Assembly (NCBI GenBank): GCA_030737875.1
Contig: CM060926.1
Coordinates: 316,608,922-316,672,921 of the forward strand
Length of the DNA stretch: 64,000 nucleotides
Source: Allium sativum
Taxonomy: Eukaryota > Streptophyta > Magnoliopsida > Asparagales > Amaryllidaceae
Direction of reading: 5' to 3'
Positions 11,965 through 22,475 of the stretch are shown piece by piece; the first letter of the stretch is position 1; the number at the start of each line of letters is the position of its first letter. The notes under the pieces are model-generated. The model was not told the DNA's origin and did no database searches. It was given only the letters and a program-made list of their open reading frames with translations. The translations under genes and the position numbers were made by a program.

Positions 11965-11979
11965 TTACCTGGCATGCCA
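11965..11979 (-). other. E2 primer binding site candidate
   Basis: On the minus strand the LTR end GTCAACA is followed after 3 bp by TGGCATGCCAGGTAA. E9 has TGGCATGCTAGGTA in the same position (58659). I cannot assign the tRNA. Confidence 0.6.
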
Positions 11980-11982
11980 AAA

Positions 11983-13396
11983 TGTTGACTTGGGGAATTG
12001 TCGCTTTATTCAACACACGCCAACCCTGATGTGTATGTGTGGTGTGAACATAGTAATCCAAAGATGTAATAAGTAAATGGGGAAGACACAGCTTTTTATA
12101 GTGGTTTGGCATTAACGCATACGTTCATTTAATAATGACATTTCATCATATATTAGTTGATTATAATTGTTATACAAGTTTGGACAATATTTGAGTACAA
12201 AGCGATAAAATAGAATAATAAAATGATTGTTAACTGTAAACTTTGACTAAAATTCCCTTCTTCTTCGTTGAGTAAGTTGACTTTTTCAACTATGTCCAAA
12301 TTTATCATTAATGTCCAAGAAGTCCAAAACAGCCCAAAAGTAGCATAATTATCCTTGTGAATGTTAAAATGTTGATAAAGAACGTGTATACCATATTTTA
12401 ATTGTCCTTGTCATGTCCAATGGCCATTGAGAAGGAGATGGCAGCCACTAATGAGGGTTTTGGAGCTCTAGAAGTCCAAAAGTTCAAGGAAATAAGGATC
12501 CAAATGAAGATCATGCTTGGGGGTACTTATAGGAGTGGTTAGATAGTGGAGTAGGTGAGAAATGGGGCCCATACACTGAATTTTGTATCCCTGGATAGCA
12601 GCACCTTAGAATTTCGAGTCCCCTTTTGTAAAACAGGAAATTTCATATCCCTATCGGGGGATATGAAATTCATATCCCTCTATTAGGGGCCACCAGAAAG
12701 ATTCATATCCCTCATGCTATGTAGAGGAGTGCTATTTCGGATCCCTTTGGAAGGCCAAACAAGAATTTCAGATCCCTTTTCAGGATGTAAGAAGAACAAG
12801 GTATCCCCAAGGGGATACAATTTTCGTACTCCTTGGGGATACAAATTCGTACCCTTGGGGATACGAAGATTCATTTCCCCTGAGGGATACGAATTTTCGT
12901 ATCCTATGGGGGATAAGTTGGAGGAGCGTTACAGGCGGATCCGAAATTTTGAAGGAGGATGAGGGAGTCGAAAATTCTATTTTGAGGAATCAGATTGTGT
13001 ATTTTGAGGGGTACGAAATTCCTGAATGAGTGGGAATCAAAATGTGATGGTATTGAGAGATTCGAAATTCCCAGAGTAAGGGATTCGAAATTCTTGAGTT
13101 AACCATCATGCGTTCACGAAAATAGACATAACTTTTAATCCGTAAGTCTGCTTGAGCCAAACCAAAGGTGTACCTGAAGCTAATTCAGAGGGCTACAAGA
13201 ATTACAATGAAATGCACCGTAATTGATGTTTTCGGGCCCAAAAGAGGTCATCCGAATGGTTTCGGGCCATTTTTATGTTTGAGACGTGACTTCGACCAAA
13301 TCGCTTTGTGTTTTCTGACGATGTTCTTGATGCTTGAGCGCGTTGCTAACCAGTAACTTTACGTGTGGAAGATTTAGCCAAAAATCATGTCAACAC
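11983..13396 (-). mobile_element. E2 5' LTR (complete, 1414 bp)
   Basis: It starts TGTTGACTTGGGG and ends CATGTCAACA, so both ends are TGTTGAC-type inverted termini. It aligns along its length with 7249-8661. The 5 bp after it are CATAA; the matching target copy would be left of the window. Confidence 0.85.
12791..12918. repeat. Palindrome cluster in E2 right LTR
   Basis: Equivalent to 8012-8166: repeated GGGATACGAA/TTCGTATCC inverted repeats such as 12884-12905 (one terminal mismatch). The two LTR copies differ in the palindromes, so arms have decayed independently. Confidence 0.75.
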
Positions 13397-13608
13397 ATAA
13401 AAGAAGTAGTAGTAGTAATTTAAGCGCAAATGCCCATTTGGAAAATTGTCAATGGCAAAGAAAAAGAACCAGAATCTCGTGAACTCAAACAATCTCTTAA
13501 ATATAAAGTAACATCTCCTAGTAAACCAGATATGTGTGACCGCTTTAGTATTTGAGTAGAAACTCATATACAAAATCCTATAAATCATAAACATAGATTA
13601 AAAAATGT

Positions 13609-13821
13609 TTAAACCATTGTAACAACTAGCTTGATGTTGCATCCTTTGATTTCCTTAGTTGTGCCATCTACAAGAGTCCTTATGTATTCTCTTAATGTCT
13701 TAGTCCACTGACAGGTTCCACTACGAACTATGGCTTTGTTTCACTTAACCATTCTCTTGCTAGTGCCGACTGATGTCATATTCAATACACTAAATTCCCA
13801 TGTGGTCATGAATAGAATCAT
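13609..13821 (-). pseudogene. NT-C2-domain protein exon remnant
   Basis: The minus-strand frame contains 'NKAIVRSGTCQWTKTL' and ends '..EIKGCNIKLVVTM'. This pattern is typical of plant proteins with an N-terminal C2 (NT-C2/EEIG1-type) domain: K-A-x-V-R-x-G-x-C-x-W then K-L-V-V-x-M. Upstream 'TTWEFSVLNMTSVGTSKRM' fits the preceding strands of that domain. The frame has an in-frame TGA at 13741-13743. After the final ATG comes GTTTAA, which could be a decayed splice donor at the usual exon boundary. Flanking exons were not recognised. Assignment is from memory of the family pattern, so a broken unrelated exon is possible. Confidence 0.45.
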
Positions 13822-14950
13822 ATTTGTATATCTAATGCATTTTAAAGAAAAACTTAGATAATTATATTTTGAGATGTAAGATACAATGGGTCACAATTTA
13901 TCAAATTACCAAGTAACTGTTAATGTTATTTTATTTCAAAAAGAAATAATTTGGGATCTCAAAAGAATGGAAGTGAACATATAAAACTCAAGTGCAAACC
14001 ATGCTTCTTCAATTTATAGTCATCATTTCACTAAAGCACTCGACATCTAAAGCAGTGTCCAATCACCCAAGACGTTAATTTTATAATTGTTCGTGTAGCA
14101 AAGGAAACATGCAAATGCACATAATTTCGTATCAATAGTCGATCAGGCTCAACCTCCCCCGCTTTCTTAGCCTCATCTCTGCTTTAGGAACTTGTACATA
14201 TTTTTGTTGTTTTTGACATTTTTAAGCATGTGTTCTAAGATGATTTGGAATAACAAAAACGAAATCATATACTGATTTGAGTAGTGATAGAAATTGTTGA
14301 TGTTTTTATTTTTGCTCTTGCCTCCTACGAAAACTAAATGCATATCAAATTTATATAATTGTATTCGTTTCTCTTACCTTGGTGTTCCTACATGAAAACA
14401 CTCCCAAAGAAAACATAACTATAGTTCATATACGAATACTACTTGTTATCCTCATCTTTGAAATCACTTAACTTTTTTACTTAACATGACCTATTTTTCT
14501 TTCAACAACAGGTACTTGAACCATCTAATGTTGGCAAAGCAAGTAACCCTCCTTTCCATACACAATACATGCAACACTTTGTCACTAATTTTTCCTCCCT
14601 TTATGCAATTGTCGTCAATCATTATTTTTCAATTGCCACTAATAATTATAGACTAAAATTATTATCGATTTCAAAATCCAATAATGGATTGGAACATGAT
14701 TACATTAATGAAAAACCAATTAAGGCTTACTAATATCCACACATTGAACCACTTAACCAGTTTCAGCAACGACACTGATAGCATAATTGAAGAATTAGCC
14801 AATTTATATTTTAGTTAAATAAAAATCGATTAAAGAAACAAACTCAAACAACTTAACAAATTACGACCTCAATTCAAATAAAATCACAAACAAAATTGAT
14901 TATATCCAGTTCACAATGTAAATAGATAAGAAAGTTGGTATCAAAATTAC

Positions 14951-14997
14951 CTCATAAGAGTTGAACTATGCAAAGTAGAGACAAATTTCTTAGCCAT
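14951..14997 (-). CDS. Possible short first exon (hypothetical, partial)
   Basis: On the minus strand an ATG (14997) opens 15 codons, MAKKFVSTLHSSTLM, and then reaches ATGAG|GTAATT, a good donor sequence. Upstream is leader-like ('ccccaaccctagcacctgaaat'). It has the same orientation as the NT-C2-like remnant 1.1 kb downstream, so both could come from one host gene. The peptide does not resemble the usual NT-C2 N-terminus. Weak evidence. Confidence 0.2.
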
Positions 14998-15337
14998 ATT
15001 TCAGGTGCTAGGGTTGGGGAGGAATCAACGCGAATTTGAATTGCACGAGCTCGAAGATAAGGATTAATGACCGATGTATATATCGATTAATGAAAGAGGA
15101 AAAGTCAATTTATTTTACGGTATTTGAGTTTGCTTTCGAATTGATGCGAAGTTCATTTAGGGTTCCCATTGTTCTTTTTTCAGGAGGATAAAGAAGAAAG
15201 CACTAAAAAGGGATTTGAGTGGCAGCATAAATTTTAGCTAAACTACAGCAAAATATAGGAGGGAATTATACGGCAGTGATTCTTTGTCGGTTTTTTTAAT
15301 ATTTTTTTATTAATATATAGCTGCATATAGACTTAAA

Positions 15338-15379
15338 CGCTGCCAACAAATGCAACTAATATCAATTTTATTTGTAGTG
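15338..15379 (-). mobile_element. CACTA-type transposon terminus
   Basis: Read on the minus strand from 15379 the sequence is CACTACAAATAAAATTGATA, followed by a sub-terminal 'GTTGGCAGCG'. CACTACAAnAAAA is the standard terminus of plant CACTA (En/Spm) transposons. I did not find a matching opposite terminus nearby; 'cactaaaaag' at about 15197 is too weak. It may be a solo end or part of a small non-autonomous copy. Confidence 0.45.
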
Positions 15380-15674
15380 TGAGCTAAATCTCATAACTGT
15401 TGTTAGAAGCTTTTCAGATATGCTTGAGGAAGTCATTCGACATCAATCACACAAAGAGATTGAACTTATGTTCGTTTCAATAATGCTAAATCCATTTAAC
15501 TACTAATTGGATATAGGGATCCAAAGGAAAAATGCGAGCTGAGTAAGTAGTTCAAAGAGATTTTGGGTAAATAGATTAAGGAAACTTTTTGAGAAATGAT
15601 TTACAAGAAGAAATATTTCAGAAGAGAGCATCACTTATCATGAAAGAGGTCTTAGTTATTTGCTGACACTAAGT

Positions 15675-15752
15675 TGTTGGAGTATTGTCCACTTCAAACT
15701 GGATCGGTGCAACATTTTGGAATTTGGCAAACATGGTTTAGAATTTTCTCAA
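15675..15752 (+). mobile_element. E3 copia-type LTR, left part
   Basis: It starts TGTTGGAGTATTGTCC and is cut at 15752 by E4. Removing E4 and one CTCAA copy joins it to 42470-42982, giving an LTR of about 590 bp that ends TCAACA. No internal region or primer site follows, so it is probably a solo LTR or remnant. Confidence 0.55.
15748..15752. repeat. E4 target-site duplication, left (CTCAA)
   Basis: CTCAA here equals CTCAA at 42465-42469, immediately outside the TG and CA ends of E4. It proves that everything between belongs to one insertion plus later nested ones. Confidence 0.95.
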
Positions 15753-17800
15753 TGTGATAACCCCAAACTCCCGTAGTACGAAAGCAAGGATAATCATTGG
15801 AATATAACACATAAACAATAACAGCAGAACAAAAATATAGAATTACAGCAGATAATGTACATCAGATTACACTGGAAAAATATATCATCAGAGTTACACA
15901 GCATAATAGGATCATACTTAGTACATAATACAGTTTTCAACTTAATATAAAATGTCTACAGCGGAATCAAACATAATATACTAAATGAAATCTGAGCAAC
16001 ATAATAGAAATGGTAGAATCCATCTTCAGCTCCATATCTATCCAGAATGAGTCTTCTAAAACCTGTATACCAGGCTGCCTGTGTGGAAAAGAGGGCACCC
16101 GAGTTTGCAAAGTGAAACAAACTACGAGTCACCTAAGTTTGCAAATTGAAACAAACTACGAGTCAATCATGGGACTGGTATGAGAAATCCTATATAACCT
16201 ATTTAATAATAAGGATAATCACAGGACCACACCGCTAACGTGGAACGGGTTTACTCCATTGAATTGCCAGTGCATAAATAAAGTAAATCGTTAAACAACG
16301 CAATGCTTTTTAGATAAATGAAACCATTATAGGACTCAAGTCCCATCACATAATGCAACGAAAACCGGAGGATAGAGTTTTACCTTATAATGGTCAAAAA
16401 TACTTGATACGATAAAACGGATTTGATATTATTATTAGTGTATATATGTTTCAAAAACATTTCAATCATAATGTATCAATCATAAACGGCATAGCTACCA
16501 TATATTATGTCGCCATACTAGTTTTACAATCAAAACTGTATTGGAAGTTGGATTTCCATCATGAACCATGGTAAGGGATCATTCTTACTGGATTCGAAAC
16601 ACTCTAGCCCGTGCCTCAGGACTTAGACTCAGGTGAGCCATAAGGAGCCACAGGGTCGGTCCACAACTAATGTTAGTGGATTATAACTCCTGAACAATAT
16701 GTTTCCCCGCCCTATGGGGCGTAAATAGAGCCACTAGGGAATCAACATCTAAGGTACCTCGCTTTCCATCATTCACATAAGTAAAAATATCTGGGCTTGT
16801 AAAACCCAGAGACCACTCTTAGCTAGAAAGAAATGCATGTTCTCCCTGGATCCTTCTCCCGTTTCTGGTTCATACCGGGGTATGAGGCTCGTGAAGTAAC
16901 GCTATACACAAAGCTATGCTACAATAAAGTTGTGCTTTGATCATCAACCACAAGACTCTGCTTTTCAACAATAAGCCTTGATCATTTGCATCTTGGCATG
17001 CCATATTGACAATTCACGCCATGCGACTGATGTCTGCCAATATATAGCCTATGAGCTCGTACGTCTCAGAGAAGGGTGTTAAGCAAGAGCATAAATTCTC
17101 CGCCACCAAACAGATATATATTAAATAGAAATCAATCAGCATAGAATAAAATCCAATGTCAGAAATACATCCATTTACAAGTTCGTTCTTGGTCTGAATG
17201 AAACCGGAGACACCTTATTCCTCATCCCATATGTCCAATACGGAAGAGAGGTGCTCGCTAATCCGGACTATCAACCAGTACGTCCGGACAACTACCACTG
17301 TAACCTTTTCAAGGCAGCAACTCCAAACAAAGGCATCGGTAGTCATCCATTCGATGTGAAGATCGTCGGTCTTCAGTCACCTTCTTCAAATCTTCGACAT
17401 GCAATCATCGTATAATTATTTGAAATGAGATTTAACTCGGACTTTTCAAATAATTCTCGAATATATAGAATTTAAATCAATTCTTTTCATTCCATATCGT
17501 TTATAATATTTTATAATGATTTCTCGCTATTTTTATTTATTTAAAAATACCCATTTTTAATTTAACGACGCTTCGGGTCATTACATGGCCCTGGTGATGT
17601 TTTCAACAAAATTTGATTTACATGTTTCTCAAAATCTAACCGTTGGATCTTAGCGAATTTTATATCGTTGGGAAGATCTTTCCAAAGTGAACCCAACGGT
17701 TCCAGTTTTGAGAAAATCCAACGGTCGGATCTTTCAGTATAATCGTTTGAAGTTACGATTTCAAAACGTGAACTACAGCAGCGCTTCATTTTATTTTAAG

Positions 17801-17805
<5 letters not shown>

Positions 17806-17833
<28 letters not shown>
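17806..17833. repeat. (TA)n microsatellite
   Basis: An uninterrupted run of TA repeats inside the E4 3' LTR. The 5' LTR has a shorter run at 27548-27568. A second pair lies at 19487-19511 and, much longer, 40525-40575. The LTR copies differ in repeat number. Confidence 0.85.
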
Positions 17834-17836
<3 letters not shown>

Positions 17837-17879
17837 TCCTTCGACGATTTCCAACCATTTTCAATTCAACATTGATTTC

Positions 17880-19450
17880 TTTTATATATGAAATCATATA
17901 TTACATTAAAATGTAATTTTTAATGTTAATATGATTTCTTCCATCATTGAATCTTTCATATGATTCAGATATATTACACAAAAGTGTAATTTATCTTATC
18001 ATTCATCTATTACATTAAAATTGTAAATTTTTATTTCAATATATTATTACATTGAAAAATGTAATCTTTTATTTCAATCTTTATTTACATTGAAAAATGT
18101 AAATTTCTATTTCATTCTTTATTTACATTGAAAAATGTAACTTTTTATTTCATTCTTTATTTACATTGAAAAAATGTAACTTTTTATTTCAATATATGGT
18201 GACATTGACAAATGTAAACTTCTACGTAATCCTTTCTTACAATAAAAATGTAAAATTTCTATGTAATCTTTTTATTACATTGAAAAATGTAAATTTCTTA
18301 TATAAACACTTTTATGTAGCAATGGTCATTTTTAATGTTTCCATTTACAATAAAATGTAAATTTTCAAAGAGAAGACATTTTATATAACAATGGACATTT
18401 TTAATGTTTCATTTACATTAAAAATGTAAATTTCAACATCAATACATTTTTATTTTCAAAATGTTAATTTTGTTATGTTGTATTTTCATTAAAAATGTAT
18501 AATTCAATATCAATGCATTTCTGTTTCAAACTGTTTATTTTTATTGTTTCATTTTCATTTAAAATGTATATTTCAATATAAATACATTTCTTATTAACAG
18601 TTGACTTTTTTTAAAGTTGGATTACATAAAAAATGTCTATTTTAAAGCGAAGTCATTTTAACATAACAATGGTCATTTTTAATGTTTGTTTACGTTAAAA
18701 AAGTAAACTTCAAAGAAAACACTTTTTGTTATTGCAATGACCATTTTTAAAAAGTTCATTTGCATAAGAATGTAAAACTTAATGTAAAACATTTTTATTA
18801 TAATAATGTTCATTTTAATGTAAAACATTTAAAGTGTAAAATCTAATGTAAATACAATTTATATAGCAATGTTGCATTTTAATGTTTTCATAGACATTAA
18901 AAAGTAATATTCCAATGTAAATACATTTTATATAGCAATGTTGTATTTTAATGTTTTCATAGACATTAAAAAGTAATATTCCAATGTAAATACATTTTAT
19001 ATAGCAATGTTGTATTTTTATGTTTTCATATACATTAAAAAGTAATATTCCAATGTAAATACATTTTATATATAACAATGTTTTATTTTAATGTTTCATA
19101 TACATTAAAATGTAAGTTTCCAATGTAATTTATTTCTATATCAAAATGTTTATTTTAATGTTTCATATACATTAAAATGTAAATCTAATGTAAATACATT
19201 TTTTATTTCATAATTTTTTATTTATATTGTTATTTAAACATTAAAAATGTAAAATCCAATATCAAAACATTTTTTTATTTTTAATGTTTATTTTAATGTT
19301 GCATTTATATTAAAAATGTAAAATGCAATGTAAACACCTTTTATATTAAAATGTTCATTTTTAATGTTACATTTACATTAAAAATGTAAAATCAAATGTA
19401 AATTAATTTTTATAAAACAAATGACCATTTTTTGATTTTCAACAAAATAA
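17880..19450. repeat. Palindromic 'ttacatt-aaaa-aatgtaa' array in E4 3' LTR
   Basis: Dozens of short imperfect palindromes of the type TTTACATT-(A/G)AAA-AATGTAA are spaced about 30-40 bp apart. A 69-bp higher-order unit is repeated about three times at 18860-19065. Because 69 is 23 codons, that stretch gives a spurious repetitive minus-strand open frame (18815-19078). Confidence 0.85.
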
Positions 19451-21429
19451 AGATTGTATGTTGACAGATAAAGATCATTTTCATATTCATATATATATAT
19501 ATATATATATATTAAAAATCTAATTTTCATATAATTCAAACAATTAATATATAATAACATGAATTATTTTATAACACAAAAATATTTTAGAAAATTTCGG
19601 CAGCATAACGGCAGGGTAATTAAAACCGGCATCGTCCCGATGTACGGCTCCTCGTATTAACTTAGGCCTCGCGGCATTTACAAGGGGTTTAATTTCCTAA
19701 TACATTTTTTGTAGGCAATCTAATGCCACAGTATCAACCAATTTCATTTCAACCACAATCAAACACGAAAAATCAACCATTTCTGCATCATAATACAATC
19801 AAGTCGTCCACGGTCTGAGGACGACGGGTGTCGGGAGTTTCTAAACCCCGTCTGCATCCTAATATAATTTTATTTAATTAATTTGGATTCAGAAATCTCA
19901 CTTTGTTATTTAATTGCTTCTAAAATTGTAAAATGCTCCAGAAATTCCGCGGTCTCTTCTGAAATGTAGATCTCGAATTTACGGTTCCAATGAATCCTGT
20001 TTCATCGAATTTCGATTTTGTATGAGAAAGATATGAATTTACAAAGGTTGTTGACGGTTTTAAAATTAACTTAGGATTAATTAATTTTTAGAAAAAAAAA
20101 CTTTCTTCCCCAATCTCGTTTTCAGGCCGATGGGTTTGACGATGGTCTTTGGACCTAGGGTTCGATCTCGCACTCCAATCGAGGCATGAGGCGTCGATCT
20201 GAAGACACAACGGCTTCGAGCTCTGAGAGGCGCACCCGGACCTCCCCCCTATGATGAACTCAGTCGGCTCCTGCGGTGGTGATTTGCCGACGTACGACGT
20301 CGGTTTCTATGCGAAATTCGAGGATAATATTGCACCTTATTCGATCACAACCGTACGGATCTCTCGGGCTTGGGAAGTACTTCGATTTCTGTGTTGGATT
20401 GAGGTCCTAATTCGAATTGGATTAAGAGTTTGTAAGGGATTAAATTTCGAGGACGGTGGCCATTGGAATGTAAAGAAGGCAGCGACTGAGAAAATACATT
20501 GAGGGTTTACAGAGAATACGCGTATTTGTACTGTATATCTATTATATTTTTATTATATTTAATTCCTTTTAATTTCAATTTAATTCCTATATCGCTCTTA
20601 ACTCCAAATCAAACAAAACGAGTGTCGCCCCTAGCTAAATACCCTCATTCCGGACACAATGGGATATGTCTCGTAGGCCCATTCGACTGTTTTAGTCAGT
20701 TAATCTTCAAATTAAATAATAAAACATTTAATTATTTAATTTGAGCGAACATTTTAATTTACCGGGGCCACGTACTAACTCCAAAAATTCCCAAAAATAA
20801 TTCTAGCTATGTTTTGACGATACGGTCCTAACAAAATTGATTTCGTTGAATTTGGAGACCGTTTGAAAAATGGCCATTTTCTGGTCGATCCAAATTGACT
20901 AAAATTGACAAAACACATTTTCTTTTGCCACGCTCACATATTGATTCCAAAAATTATGAAAAGTGGAATCCTGCAATGATTTGACATTCCGGATCCAACC
21001 AGGGTGGTTTCATCGAAAATGGAGGTCGTTTGCAAAATGGCTATTTATACGGGCTACATATTATATTAAACTCCATAGCGACTATTCTGAATATTCAACT
21101 GACCATAACTTTTGATTCCCGCTACGAAATTTCAATTTTTCGGATTTGTTGGAAAGATATTTTTAAATAGATTCTAATACTTTTGAATTCACCAAAATCC
21201 GATTTATTTTGCATCCTGTACAGTTAGTCAAAGTTCGAATTCAAATTTTCAAACTGCCGTGCTATTTCTAACTCTTTTTAAATTAAAATAAATATATTCG
21301 TTCAAACTTCGATTTAAATAAATTTTTAATCGTTATTATTTAAAATAAATTATTTTAACCATTCAAAAATTCAATAAATCCCTTCTTATTTTAACTATTC
21401 AAAAATTCAATAAATTTTAATCGTTCAAA

Positions 21430-22475
21430 CTTCCCAGTTTTCCCAAAACGAACAACTCCTCTTAATGGAGAAACTCTCAAGTACACATAATCACCAACAA
21501 CAAATTTTAAATCCCTTCTTCTTGAATCTGCATAACTTTTCTGTCGGCTCTGAGCTACTAGTAATCGCTTCTTAATGAAATCAACTTTGTCCGAAGCTTC
21601 GCGAATCATGTCGGGACCCAATACTAGTCTATTGCCTGGTTCAACCCAACATGCGGGAGATCTACAAGGCCTGCCATATAATGCTTCGAATGGAGAGTTT
21701 GCAAGCTTGCTTGGTAACTGTTGTTATAAGAGAACTCAACCAAGTGCAAGTGATCTTCCCATGATCCGCCAAAGTCAAGAATACATGTCGCAACAAGTCT
21801 TCTAGTATACAGTTAACCCTCTCAGTTTGGCCATATGTTTGAGGATGATAAGCGGTGCTCAGATTTAACTTTGTCCCCAGCTCCTCTTGGAATGCTTCCC
21901 AGAATTTACTAGCGAATATCGGATCACGGTCACCAACAATGCTACTGGGAACTCCATGTAGTCGGACAATTTCTTTGAAATAAATTTTCGCCAAACTTTG
22001 AGCTGTTCTAGTTGATCTGACAGGAATAAAATGGGAAGACTTCGTGAAACAGTGTACAATCACCCAAATACTATCATTGCCTTTTCTGGTTCGGAGTAAG
22101 CCATCAATAAAATCCATGGAGATTTGATCCCACTTCCAACTTGGAACTTCTAGTGGATGTAACAATCCGGTAAGTTTTTGCTGATTACTCTTGACTTGTT
22201 GGCAAGTAGAGCACTTGCTGACATAAATGGAAATGTCTCTTTTCATAGATTTCCATTAGAACATGCGCTTGAGATCATGGTACATTTTACTCACCCCTGG
22301 ATGAATACAAAGCTTGGATTTGTGACATTCATCCATTACTTCTCTTCTGAGCTCAGGAATATTCGGGACACAAATTCGGCCTTTTAACCTCAGATTCCCT
22401 TGTTATCTATTTGAAAACTCGAGGGTTCACCTTCCCGAATTCTTTTATAATTCTCTGAATAAATTCATCGTCCTT
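21430..22475 (-). pseudogene. E4 integrase remnant
   Basis: Integrase joins the cDNA to host DNA. The minus strand keeps half of the zinc-binding motif ('CSTCQQVK'; the HH half is in the frameshifted part above 22246). The catalytic core has 'MDFIDGL' (first D), 'GDRDPIF' (second D) and 'QTERVN' (E), so all three DDE residues are visible. Two frameshifts separate the core (21662-22246) from the C-terminal part (21430-21621), which has 'RQKSYADSRRRDL' and 'GDYVYLRVSP' and stops at 'RFGKTGK'. The rest of the domain and the expected chromodomain are deleted, so the product could not be functional. Confidence 0.85.

Larger units (their letters stand above)
13397..15674. other. Spacer not assigned to an LTR element
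   Basis: This is the largest stretch without LTR-retrotransposon features. It holds an NT-C2-like broken exon (13609-13821), a possible small first exon (14951-14997) and a CACTA-type end (15338-15379). A 33-codon open stretch near 15400-15500 (+) with 'MLEEVIRHQSHKEIELM' looks codon-like, but I do not recognise it. The region is AT-rich and may be decayed host DNA. Confidence 0.5.
15753..21429 (-). mobile_element. E4 3' LTR, about 5.7 kb, truncated at its upstream edge
   Basis: In plus coordinates it begins TGTGATAACCCC and matches 25528 onward. The inner end should read ..GGGTTGTTACA, as at 42464, but the terminal part (about 60 bp) is missing. Instead a 29-bp string occurs twice (21351-21379 and 21387-21415), then integrase codons start near 21430. 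The polypurine tract, chromodomain and LTR edge were lost in one deletion with filler DNA. No genes are present; it contains the palindrome array at about 17880-19450. Confidence 0.8.

Noticed and set aside
15400..15500. Short + strand open stretch with 'MLEEVIRHQSHKEIELM'
   Set aside because: Too short (about 33 codons), no recognised family, no splice sites identified; mentioned in the spacer entry only.
18815..19078. 87-codon repetitive minus-strand open frame (YIKCIYIGILLFNVYENIK repeats)
   Set aside because: It arises from a 69-bp satellite unit (69 = 23 codons) in the E4 LTR; hydrophobic residues are due to AT-rich DNA.
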